Source: Lepeophtheirus salmonis | Taxonomy: Eukaryota > Arthropoda > Copepoda > Siphonostomatoida > Caligidae | Assembly: GCF_016086655.4 (NCBI RefSeq) | Contig: NC_052135.2 | Location: 18,752,363-18,816,362, forward strand | Length of the DNA stretch: 64,000 nucleotides | Direction: 5' to 3' | Shown here: positions 11,801 to 24,750 of the stretch, piece after piece | Position numbering within the stretch: the stretch's first letter is position 1 | How the letters are laid out: every line of letters begins with the position of its first letter | Translations under genes and position numbers: made by a program | Notes under the pieces: generated by a model | What the model saw: the letters and a program-made list of their open reading frames with translations, nothing else | Databases searched by the model: none | Told to the model about the DNA's origin: nothing

Positions 11801-12330
11801 AAGAAAACATATTATGTAATATATAATCATTATTTATGAAAGTATGTATACGTGATATGTTGAGAAATTACTTATCATGTACTTTACGTATTATTTAACA
11901 AGATATTTAGTCAAATTATGATTATAAGAAAACATACAAAATATCAAAAGAATCAATGAGAATAGCCAGCATATATTTAATATGAATAAACACTATAGCT
12001 TCAAATTAGATTTCCTCAAAATCACTTTTAAATTTGAGGCAAACAAAACCTTTAAAAAAAGAAACTCTAAAATCTGGACAAAAAATCGTTAGAAAAAATA
12101 ATATTTATTAAAATTCTATAGTCTCAAAAAAAAGAACCAAGCTGTGTCATGAACTTATAAGAATGAGAAATAATTTTTCTGAATTCTCTTCACCAGTTGG
12201 ATCTTTTAATTTCTTTCTACAGTGTTATGTCATTTGCATTCATACTTTTCATCTCCAAAGGTACTCAAAACCCCTACACGTATCAGTGCATATGCTAGTT
12301 ATTCAAGTGACATTACTAATAAGAGAGAAA
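8835..12330. other. Long AT-rich stretch, nothing assigned
   Basis: About 3.5 kb without a recognisable gene or repeat. The frames at 10560-10760 and 10902-11105 have no domain, signal or composition different from their surroundings. A minus-strand reading near 10815-10885 (VKQNAVYQILRDLKVP) faintly resembles a transposase helix-turn-helix, but it is isolated and I do not assign it. Confidence 0.4.
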
Positions 12331-12460
12331 CAGAAGTTGAAACTTGGCGGCAGCTTTGTACTAAAATTATAGGGTCCATCTCCTTTCCATCGACAAATCG
12401 TTCGTTACAGATTAGGCAATTCCCCATTTTTTTCATAGATCTTCCTAATCATAGAAGATA
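12330..12460 (-). other. Short Cys-pair reading frame, possible pseudogene fragment
   Basis: From an ATG at about 12437 on the minus strand the frame reads KKMGNCLICNERFVDGKEMD and goes on for about 20 residues to a stop. The CxxC at its start and the following acidic segment look like the beginning of a zinc-binding domain. Some multi-copy invertebrate proteins of unknown function start with such a Cys pair. There is no second metal-ligand pair before the stop. It could be a broken exon or chance. Confidence 0.25.
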
Positions 12461-12479
12461 AGGATAAATCTCTAAATTG

Positions 12480-15400
12480 AAAGTGATAAAAAGTTTTTCC
12501 TCTACAACGTCCGAACCCATTTTTTCATTGTCTTTAAATTTTAGTTTGATATATACCGATATATCTAAAGTAATATAAAAAATAACAATTGAATATTTTA
12601 CTTTTTTTAGAAATTTGTCCTAGGACCTTCAACTGTGGATTGAAAATGATCATGGAAATTTTTAATAAAAAATCTTCCTTGTTTTAATTTTTTTAGAATT
12701 TTCCATTGAATATTTTTTCTGTTAACTTTGAAAACCGAATGATTCTTCTTATCTTTCAGTTTCTTTGTCATCAGGGAAAATAACCTTTCTTTATAAATTT
12801 TTACACTCCTTTCCTTTTCAGCAATGTCAAATATTATGTATCAATTAACTGTATCTTGAGTAAATATTATTTAGAACAACAATTCAGTGGCCAAGTAATT
12901 CAGTCATCAATCTTCTTCTAAATATACTTTCTTTTTTTCCGATTCTTATCCATATACTCAAAACTAATAGTACTGTTATTTAGTATATAGACTGCCTTTA
13001 GAGCCGTAAAAGAGTGTTTTAAACACTGTTTTAAGTTCGCCATTTAGAACGAGAACTTCTTCCCTAACCCAACAAATGGTAAGATGCTTTTTGTACTTGT
13101 GAAAATATAAGAGATGAAAACAAAGCCAGTCTATTTTGGAACACTGATCTCCTCGTCTACAGGATATAAAATCAGCCAGATTCAAAATTTGTCTATTATT
13201 AATTATCAAATTAAAGGTAGTATATAATCATGATTAGAAAATATACAAGTGATTGATCGAGGAATTACCTCCAAATGTACATAACACAATTTTTGTTTAT
13301 ATACCTATTATTATTGAAATAAATAAGATAATAGTATGTGTTCATCCAGTCGTAGAAAAATTTCTATTTCTAAAAGAGTCATATTTTTTTCGATATTATA
13401 AAAGGAAATATCAAGATACATTTGGTATCCGTTCTTGTGCCAAAATAGATATCAGTATTTTGGTACTTTCCAATTATTTTCTTCTAAAAATATTAAAAAA
13501 AATGTCATTAAGGGCAATTTACATCTAATTACAAACAAATATCCTGATAACTATATAGTAAATTTAACCCGAGCAGCAATATTCAATATACAGTCAAAAA
13601 TAGTCTAACAGTCACCTTTTTTAGAAGTTTCGCCGCACTAAGCCCCAAAATCCAGATTTCAAATTTAGAATTATTCCAAAAATAGTAAACCTGGTTTAAG
13701 AGGTTACCTGCAATAAACAGTTATGTTTTTTTGTTTGTTTTTTTTTGTTTTTTTTTCAGTTTCCCTTGCTTTGTCGTTCCATTTTTTTTTTACAATTTAC
13801 TTTACAAATTTTCTTGATATTTTTTTGTCCAAGTTTTCTTTATATATTTAATATTATATATGTTAATCACAAGTTTATAACTATGTAATATAAGAGATGA
13901 ACCATATTAATGTTATTGGACAAGCTGTTTAACCAAAAATTTAACAATTCACGTTACTTGTTACAAACAAAACAAAAAAGAAGCAAACTTGAAAATACAA
14001 AACAACAAAAAAAAAAAAAAAATTAAAGTTCATGAAACCCTTGACCTCATAAACTCAAAATGTCAAACTGTATATTCTATTGTATTTTATTTTTTTTATA
14101 CCTGTTTCTATAGATATATTATTATTTTTTATCATAGAGTATGTAATATTGGTATATGAATATTATTTTCATATAAATTAAAATAGTCAATAACATAATA
14201 AAATTAAAAATAACTCGAAGGCAAATAATGCAGAAGAAATGGATCAACTTACTTATGTCCATACTTTTGAAATATTCATTTTTTATTTATTACTAGAATA
14301 GGAGGGTTTTTCCTCAAATCATAGACATTTGAGCTAAAACTATTTTGTTTAAGGTAACTTCTGATTAGGCTTCCTCATTTCCCGGGAAATTGTCCTTCAG
14401 AAAGATTTCAGGAAACCAATTTATAATTTAATGCAACTAATATTTGAAAATATGGTATGTTTGTGTATTTCAAACCTCTAGTCTTATTCAAGTAACTTCG
14501 AGTTGGAGTCGAGTTGCCAAGCTTTGATTCATATGAATGGTGAACATTTTAGGCACGAGTATACATAAGATAGAAATACTGAAATTATCCTCTGATGCTC
14601 ACTCATTTTATGTGTCTTATACATTTTCTGTTATTTTGGAATTATTAGCTTATTGATTTCATGGAAGAAAAATATTTTTTTTTATAGAAGATTTTCGAAT
14701 TTTTTAAATTAAGTGTTAAAAAAGTTATTGATTAGATATTGAGATTGTTAAACTTTAAGGTAATTGAATATATGTTGTTACTGATGTGCATTATAAATTA
14801 ATGATAATTTTTTATATAATTCTTTTGAAAATGGATTTGTAAATTTTTGAAAGAAAATGTAGTTGCGTAATTTTTCGAAGTAAGGTTTTTATCATGATTT
14901 ATTTTCAATTGCACATACCCATGATATTTTTAAATTCAATAAAATGCTCAAATCGAGGATTTGAAAACTCATGTATTAAATATAATAAGTGCTAGATGTA
15001 ATACTAGAGTAAATTAATATATCTTTTATTAAAGATGTTTTTCCCAAAATTCTATCAGGATGCTAGCTTTTCTGTAGGAATAGTGAAGTAGTAAGTAAAA
15101 TTATAAAAATTATATTCAAGATAAGCTATTTTTGGTGTACAATATAGAAGTTCACCAAAAATAGTGGAATAGTTTCACAAATGGGCTGGATGAATCCAAG
15201 ATTTAAGTTCATGTCAGAGGCATCAATCAATCGGAAAGTTGACTTTGTTTGAGATATTTTCTATGAAGGAAATAAATATATATGTATTGAAAGATTTGAA
15301 ATATTAAGAATTTTACGAAAAACTAATGTTTGATTCAGAACATGTGCCCAAAGAGATAGTTTCTTCAACTTTATAAAAATAAACTAAAGAAAGCGGATAT

Positions 15401-16790
15401 ACAGAAGTAAATTGTTTATTTTATGGCCTCAGATTACCTTTTGCAAATATATCCAGGCACCAAATAGCATATGGCATTATCTTTCAATCGGTCTGTGCTT
15501 CTTTTACCTTGAAAAATCAAAGTTCAATGACTCGATTAAGATATTTTGTCATAACTATGAAAAGGTGGGGGGGGAGAAAAGTAAGAGAAGAGCTCTTGTT
15601 GGTAATGTTGTAAGAGATATCCACATGTGTACTTAAATATAATTGCTTAATTGTAATTGAAGAAAGAAAAGGGTGGAGTAAGAAGACAGTGTTGTTGAAA
15701 TTTATTTTCTAATTTAAAATATTTTTTCAGAGGTGTATATATGTCTACTACAATTGTGTATATTGTTCACGTTCAAGGAAGTCATTAGGAGAGTTGATCA
15801 AATTATTTTTTTTATTTAAAAAAAAATGAATTATTGTCAATTTCGACATTCATATCTGTTACTCATTCAGCGTTGAACCAATCAACCAACACATATGATA
15901 TAAGGGTTATATAAAGAGTATGCACTATGCTTTAGGGAAGGCTCGTTTTGAACTGGGTGCTATGGTTCAATCTAAGCTTTAATGAATCGCTAGAAATCTA
16001 CATTCAGATTTGAGTATTTAGATTTTACATGATTGATTAATACATTTTGGCTTGTTTTTGTTTCAAAAAGTGTCTAATAGAAGCTGCAAATTCACAAAAT
16101 GAGAAATAATTGATATCTGGTGTACTGAAAAAAAAAAACATGACATTGTTGACACCTAAAAGGCTTTCAAATTGGCCAAGAGTTTCGAGAAGACCAATAT
16201 AATCGAATACTTGCCGAAATTTTCCTGGTATGATTTTTTAAATTCCATACAATCAGCTACATGGGGAAACCCTCGATGAAGAAGTAATTCAAATATCGTG
16301 CTAAGCATTTGGGAAGAGATTGGAGGCATTCAGAGCCACTTGAGGCTGTCATAGTGAGTAAATATCAGGCATTAAATTAATTATTTGGTTTACTTTCATT
16401 CAATAAAATTTTAGTCTGGCTACTACAAAATGAATTATTAGTCATTGAAAGTTCCCTAAAATATTTGGTGTGTCCTTAATAGACTCTTAGCAAAGAAGAG
16501 ATGAGATATTTGAAATAATAATAAAACAAAATAACATTTTTTTATTTATACTCATTCACCCACTTTGGACGACTAGCAATGATACTTTTATAGATCGTTA
16601 GAATAATGAAACTACAATTTTTCTTTACAAAAATGACCTTACTAACAATAACATGAGTCAAAATATGAGCATAGTCCACTTAAGCAGTTATAAACTTACA
16701 GTGGAGAAATTAAATATTTGATTTCTTGTTTATTTTGTAAATTTGCCTTTAGACAAAGAAAAGAACAGTCTATACATATATAACTTGTGA
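12480..16790. other. Long AT-rich stretch, nothing assigned
   Basis: No gene or complete element was recognised. A T-rich block (about 13723-13850) and an A-rich block (about 13965-14022, including A16) face each other and could pair weakly. A fragment near 15860-15890 (CAGCGTTGAACCAATCAACC) resembles the family A core. A denser patch at 16150-16340 has partial frames but no motif I can name. Confidence 0.4.
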
Positions 16791-16799
16791 AAGACATCA

Positions 16800-17116
16800 A
16801 TTTAAAACAATATGTTTGAAGAAAGAAAATGTTGAGGATAACCCCAACAAAACTATCCTCGCCATTGAGGGTGAGGGTGGAAACGAAAATTTAAGGTGAT
16901 ATTTCCAAGCTATTGCATCCAAAAGGGAGAAAGGACCATTCTCAGGGAAATCTTGGACAGCGACCTCCTTCCCTCCGGGCAACAAATAACTGTTTCATGA
17001 AAACAGATAAAGATAATAGAGTGGCATTTCCAGTCTACGGACCTCGATGCCTTAGAAAAACTTTATCAGTGTCCAAACTTAGAAAATTGGGAAATGATCA
17101 AATACTTGTTTCCTGA
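16800..17116 (+). pseudogene. Decayed coding-like segment of unknown origin
   Basis: This segment is richer in G+C than its surroundings. On the plus strand, pieces in changing frames read like protein: NPNKTILAIEGEGGNENLR, then YFQAIASKREKGPFS, EILDSDLLPSGQQITVS, then LDALEKLYQCPNLENWEMIK and YLFPEL before a stop. Single-base shifts and in-frame stops separate them. The wording looks like a degraded exon or transposon gene rather than random AT-rich sequence. I do not recognise the family. The frames at 16797-16985 (minus) and 16913-17116 (plus) are other frames of this piece. Confidence 0.35.
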
Positions 17117-17119
17117 ACT

Positions 17120-18860
17120 GTAAATAGATTCAAGGTGATAATTTAGTTGCTATTTATATATTGTTTTTTTACTTAGTGTCTCTTTAGCTGGCGAGGCATC
17201 TGTGAGACAGTTAAATGCAGTTTTATAACAATCTATTCTTGGTCAATTTTTGCGGATATTTAGGGAATTTCCCCTTTTCAATCCCTAAAATTTAATGGCA
17301 AAAAAAACATCATCACAAGTTATAAATATTACTTATACATTATTGCAAATTCATTTTCCTCTCTTAATTCATCTTTTGACCCTGACAATTAATGATATAC
17401 CCATTAATGATATCTTTCATAAATTTTTGTAAATTATTTGATTATTTATGGTCAAATAAGAATAAACTTCTATTAAATTCCAGACGTGACTACACAGACC
17501 ATCAGTAAAAATAAAAGACCTCTACGTTTTACACACAACGAATTCATAGTTTAATTATATCGAAAAATAAAAAGATTTAACATAAACTATAATTTCGTTA
17601 ATGAGATGATGAGAAAAATAATGGTGCGGCTTCTGTGGTATTACTTTAGTAGTTTTTTCTGAGGTTAATTTCAAGTAAGAAATTGGACTGATATATCAAT
17701 TATGGGTTTTTTCTGAACAAATAATTGTCACTGAAAAATCAATATAACTACTATCGGATATTTAGAAGTCAAACACCCTGGCAGAAAACGAAAAAATATA
17801 GGACTTTAAATTGGTCCCGTCCTTTTTAAAGCTCCTTCAAAAACATTTTAAATTTCAAACATCATTTTCAATAATACGTTTTTCTAAAGTATCTTAGTTT
17901 ACGGGATATGAATGAGTTTAGTAAAACTTTTGTTATCTTTCAAACACGAGAATAGTTCGCACTTATTTGTAAATTAAAAATAATCATAAGTATTTCTTAT
18001 TAAACTGTTTTTGATATATGTGGGCCCCATTAATTGATAACTATGTTGAATGTTAATGTCCAACGCAAAGACTGTTCTTTGGACGTCTTTAGCGTCGTAT
18101 TCGGATACGTCCTTAAAATTAAAGATAGGACGACAAAATTTTGGGATAGATAAATCCTAAGGAATACGTTTTCAATTGTATTTGATTTTATAAGAAAAGT
18201 TATTATTTCTGATATATTCAAGTCACTAAACTTTCTATAATATATTATTCCTACATAGATTTATGAGGGATATATGTAGATCTTATCACTTTGATGATAT
18301 ATAATTGTGGTCCTTGTATATATACTAACCTAAAGATGTGTATTGATAACTTGGTATTCAAAGAAATGATAAAACTTATAGAGATCGTAATAAAAGGATT
18401 CCTTCATTAGTCTGATTCCATGTTGTCTCAAAAATAATAAATAACTATTTAATGAAAGATAAATTAATCGTAGATTTATGATATTTTTTTCTTCACAAAA
18501 AAAAGAAGTTTCTTTAAGGTACTTTATTTAAGTTTCGATAAATATATGATCAATTATTTGATAATATTATTATACTAATATTAAATGAAATATTAGAAAT
18601 GGTTTTAGATTGTCTTCCAAGAAGATGAATATAGATTATAATATTCTAAATCCATATAGTTTTATCCTAATATCAGATAAATTATGTCACAAGTTGCAAG
18701 TTCTCACCAAATTACGAACTCATAAACTGAGAAAGGTAGGTTATTCACAAAAAAAATAATCAAAATCTGTATAAGAACCAGTTCTTGTAAAATGAATCTG
18801 TTAGAAACAGTGAACAATTACAGACCAACTAAAAAGAATGAAGTATCATCATTTATCTAG
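17120..18860. other. AT-rich DNA without recognisable features
   Basis: No repeat copy or coding signal was recognised. Confidence 0.45.
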
Positions 18861-18879
18861 TGTATGTTTTGTTTTTCCT

Positions 18880-19140
18880 ACAGAAAATACGGAACCAGCT
18901 TAATCCCCCTTTAACCAGTGTGAGCCCGTGGCAAAATATTGAATTTAACTTTTTTTAAATGGAGAAAAATGTACGTGAGGATGTCACCATGAAGACTGCC
19001 TAAGTCGCCTATATCAATAGGTACGGCTCTTCATTCCCCCTTCCAGCTAGTCCATACTACTTTTACAAAAAATGGGTTAAGAAGGAACTGGATGTCCAGC
19101 CTAATCGAGGAACAGGGTCAGAACCTCTAAAATTTAGTTT
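18880..19140 (+). other. GC-richer island with an interrupted frame
   Basis: On the plus strand a frame reads MEKNVREDVTMKTA, a stop, then VAYINRYGSSFPLPASPYYF and YKKWVKKELDVQPNRG. Base composition differs from the flanks. This could be a remnant of a mobile-element gene or a lost exon. No family is recognised. Confidence 0.25.
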
Positions 19141-21692
19141 ATTATTTTTTTTATAACCAGAGACTGTTAAAGTAAAAAACAATTTATAACTTGGAACTGC
19201 AACTTATGGATCTGTTAAATCACTAATATTGATATTTAATCTAAAAGAAAAAGAAAATTATCGATGTACATACATTTTTTAGTAGGTATATTGTATATGT
19301 GACCATGGAAGGTCAATGACTTTAAGTCACTACTTTTCTCCAAATGTTTTCTAATGACGTATTAATATATAGTTTAAATTTCATTACTCTATTCTAGCAT
19401 ACGAGTACAAATGTTACAAAGATATCAAACCCCTCAAATAAGTAGAGTTATTTCCTTTTTAGTATTAGATGTAATCTCTTAAAATACAAAATCAATAAAA
19501 ATAAGATAAGATTATTCCATCTTTTATTTTCTTTAACTCTTTCTTACTGATCTTCCTACTCCAACACGAGTAATTCCTTGGGATATAGCCACTCTAACAT
19601 TAAAAAGGATACTTTAAAAATATAAAACTAAAATAGACCTTAGTGGCTGATACATATGATACTAGGGCATCAGTTACCATTGCACAAATTGAATAATTTT
19701 TGAACATTTATAATTTATAGCTGGAAAAATAATAATATAAAATAGTATTGTTAGAAAATATTATCACATTTATATACGCTTAAAAAGAAAATTAATTAAT
19801 TATCTAACAAGGCATTTTTTATTTGATACATATCTCACTCTAATTCAATCTCTTTTATACATAATCATCGTTGGGATGAATAAATAATATAAAGTTTATG
19901 ATAAATTAAGAATTTTAAGAGAAGATTGAACAAAAATATGATACACATAAGATGTTACAAAGTATATTTCAGTCTTTGTGGTGGATAAAATCTCATGGAA
20001 GTAACGGAGGGCTAAGTATTTCAATGTTCACAAGGGTATTTGAAATCTTAATCAATGGAAAAACAGAAAAAATAGTATGGGTATGAGGAAAAAGGAGACT
20101 AACATGTTTCAATAACTAATCTACAAATTAAATTTATATTTATAAATAATTTAAGTATTTATAAATCATTTGGGGTTGCTTGAAAGAATTTAAAATATCA
20201 TAAAATGCATGAATCCAAATATATACTGGTGTTTTTCATCATTATAAAGAAAAACGAGGGAATCAGATTCGAAATTGGAATAACCTTTTTTAAAATACCA
20301 TTAAATGGCCCTTAGTTATGTTACAATATTCAATTAATTATATTTATTATGAATTGACTACTGTTACTAGAACAAGGATTTACTTATACAGAATAGGTAA
20401 AGTCTCTTATAAAAATGGACAAAGATACATAAAATTGATATTTGAATATGTATTATTGTCATTGGCTTTGTCTAGGCCTTGGCATATCCACCTGAAAAAA
20501 ATAACGATCTGATATTTAATATGTTGTTTCTCTTATTTCAAAAGAAGAAAGGAGATCACCAGTTTGATTTCGCTCAGTATACGAGTATTGATAAATTACT
20601 TATATAATATTATATTGCGACAGTAGGGCTGCTGCAAAGCTAAAAAAAAAGTAGCAAAACGTTGACAATATGATCAATGTTTCTCCAAAGTAAAGATCTA
20701 TATGACTATTTTTATAGAAAAAAAGATTTAAAAAATACAGAAAATCTACTCAAAATAACAGGGTCGTTTCTCCATGGGGTTTTACATCAAAGTGAAAGGA
20801 GACGGTCTCATAAAAATGAAATTATTTAAAGGTGAGTATATAATCATTCTACATTTTTTTGTTTTTATCTTTTATACAGAATTATATTCTGTATTGAACA
20901 AAATTTACAGCATTTATTCTTAGATGTTCCCTCCTCAAGAAATAATGATAACAGCCTTGGAAAATAAAATAAAACCCTGTTCATGTTACAACTAGAAAAA
21001 GTTTCCCACTTGGTTTATTTCATATTTTTAACAACTCTAGTTTTATACAAGCGTTGAGTATTGAAGTGTTAGTAGGATGTCTTAAGTATCAAACTGTAAA
21101 TCCATTTATCCCTTCTTGTTAATAAAAGATAATTTATTAAAAAAGTGCATATATGTTTAAATATTATATGACCATAAAAAAGTAAGACGAAACATTCTAA
21201 CATGTTGTGTTCCTTAAGTTATTTGTGTGAGCACATGCATATCAAATTTCAAATGAACTTGACAATGTGAGTGAACTTTTATAACGTTTTTCATCGGGCC
21301 ATTAACAGGTAAGTATATCTAGTTAATTTACTTTAATGATGTGTTCATTTATTTCAACATTAAAACAAGATTTTTAATTGCAAACTCAAATTTAATCTCA
21401 TTAGTGTACAAGTCCACTTATGTTTGTGGGTAGTAACCTCGAAACAGTCTATTTATTTTTTTAAATTAAAAGAATATCTAAGCTTTTGAAGTAATAAAAT
21501 GCTTTTTTATATCAATATTAAAAAAGTGCAAATCTAGCTTGTGCATAAAAAAATTAAGTAAATGTAAAAAGTATAGAAGCATCTTTTTAATGGGCCCGTT
21601 GTTGCTTTGCTTTTTATACAAGAACCAAGATCATTTTTGATCTAAAATTACAACAAACTTTGTCAAGGTTAAAGCATCATTATCATATATAT
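19141..21692. other. AT-rich DNA without recognisable features
   Basis: No coding or repeat signal was recognised. The frame at 20318-20512 has AT-driven composition and no domain. Confidence 0.45.
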
Positions 21693-21946
21693 CACGTCGT
21701 TACCTTTATTGTATATTACAACCTTTCCAAATGCCCAAAATCAGTTTGGCGCCGTCACTCAATTCGACTCAAACATAGAATTACTATTAAATTATTTTTC
21801 GGAACTGCTCACAGCTTAACAAGAACTAATTCAAGTTCAATTGATCAAGGTTCAGAACACAAATGAGAGGAAAAGAAAAGAAATAGAGATCTGTCAACAA
21901 AATACATTATAAAATTTCATGTTTGGTACGTAACACAATGACATGG
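21693..21946 (+). mobile_element. Family A MITE-like repeat, copy 2
   Basis: The left end CACGTCGTTACCTTTATTGT matches the family start. The interior has CCCAAAATCAGTTTGG, AACAAGAACTAATTCAAG, GATCAAGGTTCAGAACAC and TGTCAACAAAATACATTA in family order. The right end is disturbed (GGTACGTAACACAATGACATG instead of GAGGTAACGCCATG). The frame at 21660-21866 runs through this repeat and is not a gene. The copy ends about 60 bases before the foldback element at 22010. Confidence 0.65.
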
Positions 21947-22009
21947 GTATTAATATATTTTTGAATATCACTCAACCTTCGACGTTACTTCTTTTATATA
22001 TGTATATTA

Positions 22010-24011
22010 GGGTGTACCCTAATGACAAAGGGAGGACATTTAGTACTGCCAGATATTTTTTGTTGTGCATTAAATTCTCTAAACAAGAAAATAACCGTCA
22101 AACTTCCAAAAAATGTTCCTTCATGGACGCGTTTTGATTTGAAAATCTGTAAAATGTCAAAAAAAAGAAATTTTGCTGGTGTACCCTTAAAATTATTGAT
22201 TTGAATTCTGTTACAGGATATTTATTTTGTTAAGTATTTTAGATGGAATTTATATTTTGGAAAAATATTTTAGCAATGTTTTTCTAACTTGCCTAACGAT
22301 ATCAGTATTTTAGTTCCAAATATGCTCCCAATAAATGAATATTGTCTTTCGGTACCGCGTATTACACGTCTGTATTTTGATGTTTCTCTTCATTTTTACT
22401 AATCAAATTACTTTGATACATATTGTCTTATATATTATTATCAAATATACTTATATTGTTACTTTATGCCAAATAAGACAACCTTTTTATCCAATGTATA
22501 ACTTTAGTCTACAAAAACTGTAAATTAAACTTTTAAAAATACGACCTCTTATTTGATTTGTTTTTATTTAAGCATATTTTTTATATTTTCTTTATTTTTC
22601 ATTCATTATTAATATTTATTTTCTTATTTTTCAATAAAACTAATCAGTTGACTTTGAGAAAGTACTACCGTCATAAAAGGCTCAGTGGCGTTGTTAAAAT
22701 TCTTGATATTAATAATTGAATTATCATCCCGATTGAAGTTAAGTGAACAGTTTGGCAGTACAATAATATCTCACATACCACTTTCATCTTTGTTTTTCTT
22801 ATTTTCTATATCCCGAATTGTTTATCTTCTTGCTTAGAACTTGATAGTAAATATAGTAGAACATGCTCAGAGTACATTAAAGAGATTAACTTTTGTAGCA
22901 TAGACTTTTTTGGATAGTGTTTGTACTTCATAACAATAAAATATCGCTGTCACATAATAATTGAACTTACTGGTCCCAAAAATTGAGCTAACTCGTTTTC
23001 AGGTATCCTAGATTATATGAATAATATATATCAACTTTATTATGAGTTTATTAATTATAGATAGGGAAACTTGGGAAAATTATTTGAGTAACGTTCACGA
23101 ACTCGACTTTAATTATAAAATCAGAAAAATAAGCAAAAGTTTCCTCCTGCGTGGAATGTCAAAAAGTGTTGTTGATGATTTGTCTAATCATCAATTTTAT
23201 GCTTATCGCGTATTACAAAATGGTTATTTGAAGAATTGCATTTGAATGATTTCTTAAAATTAAAATCATAACACATAAAATATTAATCTCAATGCATTGG
23301 TTGGCTGGAGATAAAACAAAAAGTTGAGCCTTATAGTGGAGTTCTCCGTAAATTTTTATTTCCATATATGGTTCAAAATTAAAGTAGATTTAAATATTTT
23401 AACCGGTCCATCAGATACGTTGTATCAATTACAGTTAATTAATAACATGAAAAAAAAAAGATGTACCGTCAAAAAAGTAAAAAGTATCGCCATGATATTT
23501 GTGGACAAAGGTGTGTGACATTCTCACTCTGAGCATGTTCTACTATCTTACTATCAAGTTTTTAAGCAAGAAGAATTCAGGATATCAAGAATAAGAGACA
23601 TAAGAGATGGAATTGATTTGGGAGACATTAGTGTATGGCCATACTGTTCACCTAACCTAAATTGGGATGTTTTTTAATATTAATATTAATTAGTATTATT
23701 ATATATTAATATATAAATTCTCATATCCTCAGGCCAGAGAAAAATTGTTAAAATATTTTTACAGAATATATGTTTATCTATAATACTTAAGAAAATAAAA
23801 ATCCTGTAACTCGATTCAAATCGATAATTTTAATGAAACAAAACCAAAGTTTACTTTTTTTGGACATTTTACAGATTTTCAAATCAAAACGCGTCCACGA
23901 AGGATCATTTTTTTGGACGCTTGATGGTTATTTTCTTGTTTAGAGGAATGAAATGCAAAATAAAAAATATCTTCGTACCAAATGCAAAGCTTTTGTCATT
24001 TAGGTACAGTC
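22010..24011. mobile_element. 2-kb foldback-like element with very long inverted arms
   Basis: The two ends are inverted copies. The outer left arm (22010-22305) matches the reverse of 23710-24011 almost throughout; for example AACAAGAAAATAACC and GGACGCGTTTTGATTTGAAA occur in both. The inner left arm (22700-22885) matches the reverse of 23520-23690, sharing TTCTTCTTGCTTA, ACTTGATAGTAA and GTAGAACATGCTCAGAGT. A segment of about 390 bases (22306-22699) is present only on the left side. TA lies just outside each end (22008-22009 and 24012-24013), and the ends read GGGTGTACC and, reversed, GACTGTACC. The layout fits a TA-targeting nonautonomous foldback element, or two head-to-head copies of one repeat. 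Confidence 0.75.
23042..23245 (+). CDS. 67-residue frame in the loop of the foldback element
   Basis: This open frame lies in the unpaired centre of the foldback structure. It starts with ATG and reads MSLLIIDRETWENYLSNVHE and later MSKSVVDDLSNHQFYAYRVL. Its composition is less AT-driven than the surrounding chance frames. I recognise no domain, signal peptide or membrane segment. It could be a remnant of an element-encoded protein or chance. No promoter or polyadenylation signal decides the matter. Confidence 0.2.
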   Translation: MSLLIIDRETWENYLSNVHELDFNYKIRKISKSFLLRGMSKSVVDDLSNHQFYAYRVLQNGYLKNCI

Positions 24012-24199
24012 TAATGTATATAAAGCATATTGTGGTACACAACAAAAAAAAAAGATTTGAGTCAAAACAAGTCGTCCAGTTACACCTAACAAAGTGCAGG
24101 ACAACATTTACTATAAATGCAATAATCTAGGTATATCCACCTGCTCCCTCTTTTCGGGTTTATCTGTGAGTTAGTTCTGTATTTGTTGTCTTTTCCAAA

Positions 24200-24750
24200 A
24201 CAACAAAGATTATTTTTGTAATAATAATAACAATATAGATAAATAAAGAGCGTCTGCTATTGGTTGTGCTAGTTATCAAAGCACAAACGGTTATCAAACG
24301 GTTTTTTATCTACCAAATTATCATTATTTTTTTATTCTTAAAGGGAAAATAATAAGTTTAAAGTAACCGCTACGGCATGAAATACGAAAACTAACAGAGA
24401 GGATTTGTTACAGAGTTGTATGTGAAAATCATTCGGACTCAGGTAGAATTAAAGATCGACATCGGAGTAACTCTAGCCTACATTATTGCTAGATACTAAG
24501 AGGGGATTTTGTTTACTTACTTCATATCATAGCTGCTAATTTAATGATATGTCATAACAGCTCAGCTGTTCTTCTCCTAAACATTCGTCTAATTGTGAGT
24601 GTGACCACGTAGATTTTCTGTTTCTTATTTTTTAGCATAGAAAATTTCATATTATTTTCATTACTTAATACAAAGCTTATTTATGTAATAATTATTATAA
24701 TATCGATTAATAAAGCGCCACAGGTTTTGGTGGTGCTAGTAGCCCCATTT
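24200..24750 (+). repeat. Pair of direct repeats of about 75 bp
   Basis: The blocks at about 24203-24278 and 24671-24746 match in the same orientation. Both run ACAAAG-TTATTT-TGTAATAAT, then AATAAAG-GC, then a GGTTGTGCTAG or GGTGGTGCTAG end. They are separated by about 470 bases. They could be the ends of a small direct-repeat-flanked unit or two copies of a short repeat. No primer-binding site or polypurine tract was seen, so a solo LTR pair is not supported. Confidence 0.5.

Noticed and set aside
13723..14022. Facing T-rich and A-rich blocks that could be a foldback
   Set aside because: Pairing rests on low-complexity A and T runs; no specific inverted sequence was found.
24200..24750. Direct repeats as LTRs of a retrotransposon
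   Set aside because: The spacing is too short, and there is no primer-binding site, polypurine tract or TG...CA ends.
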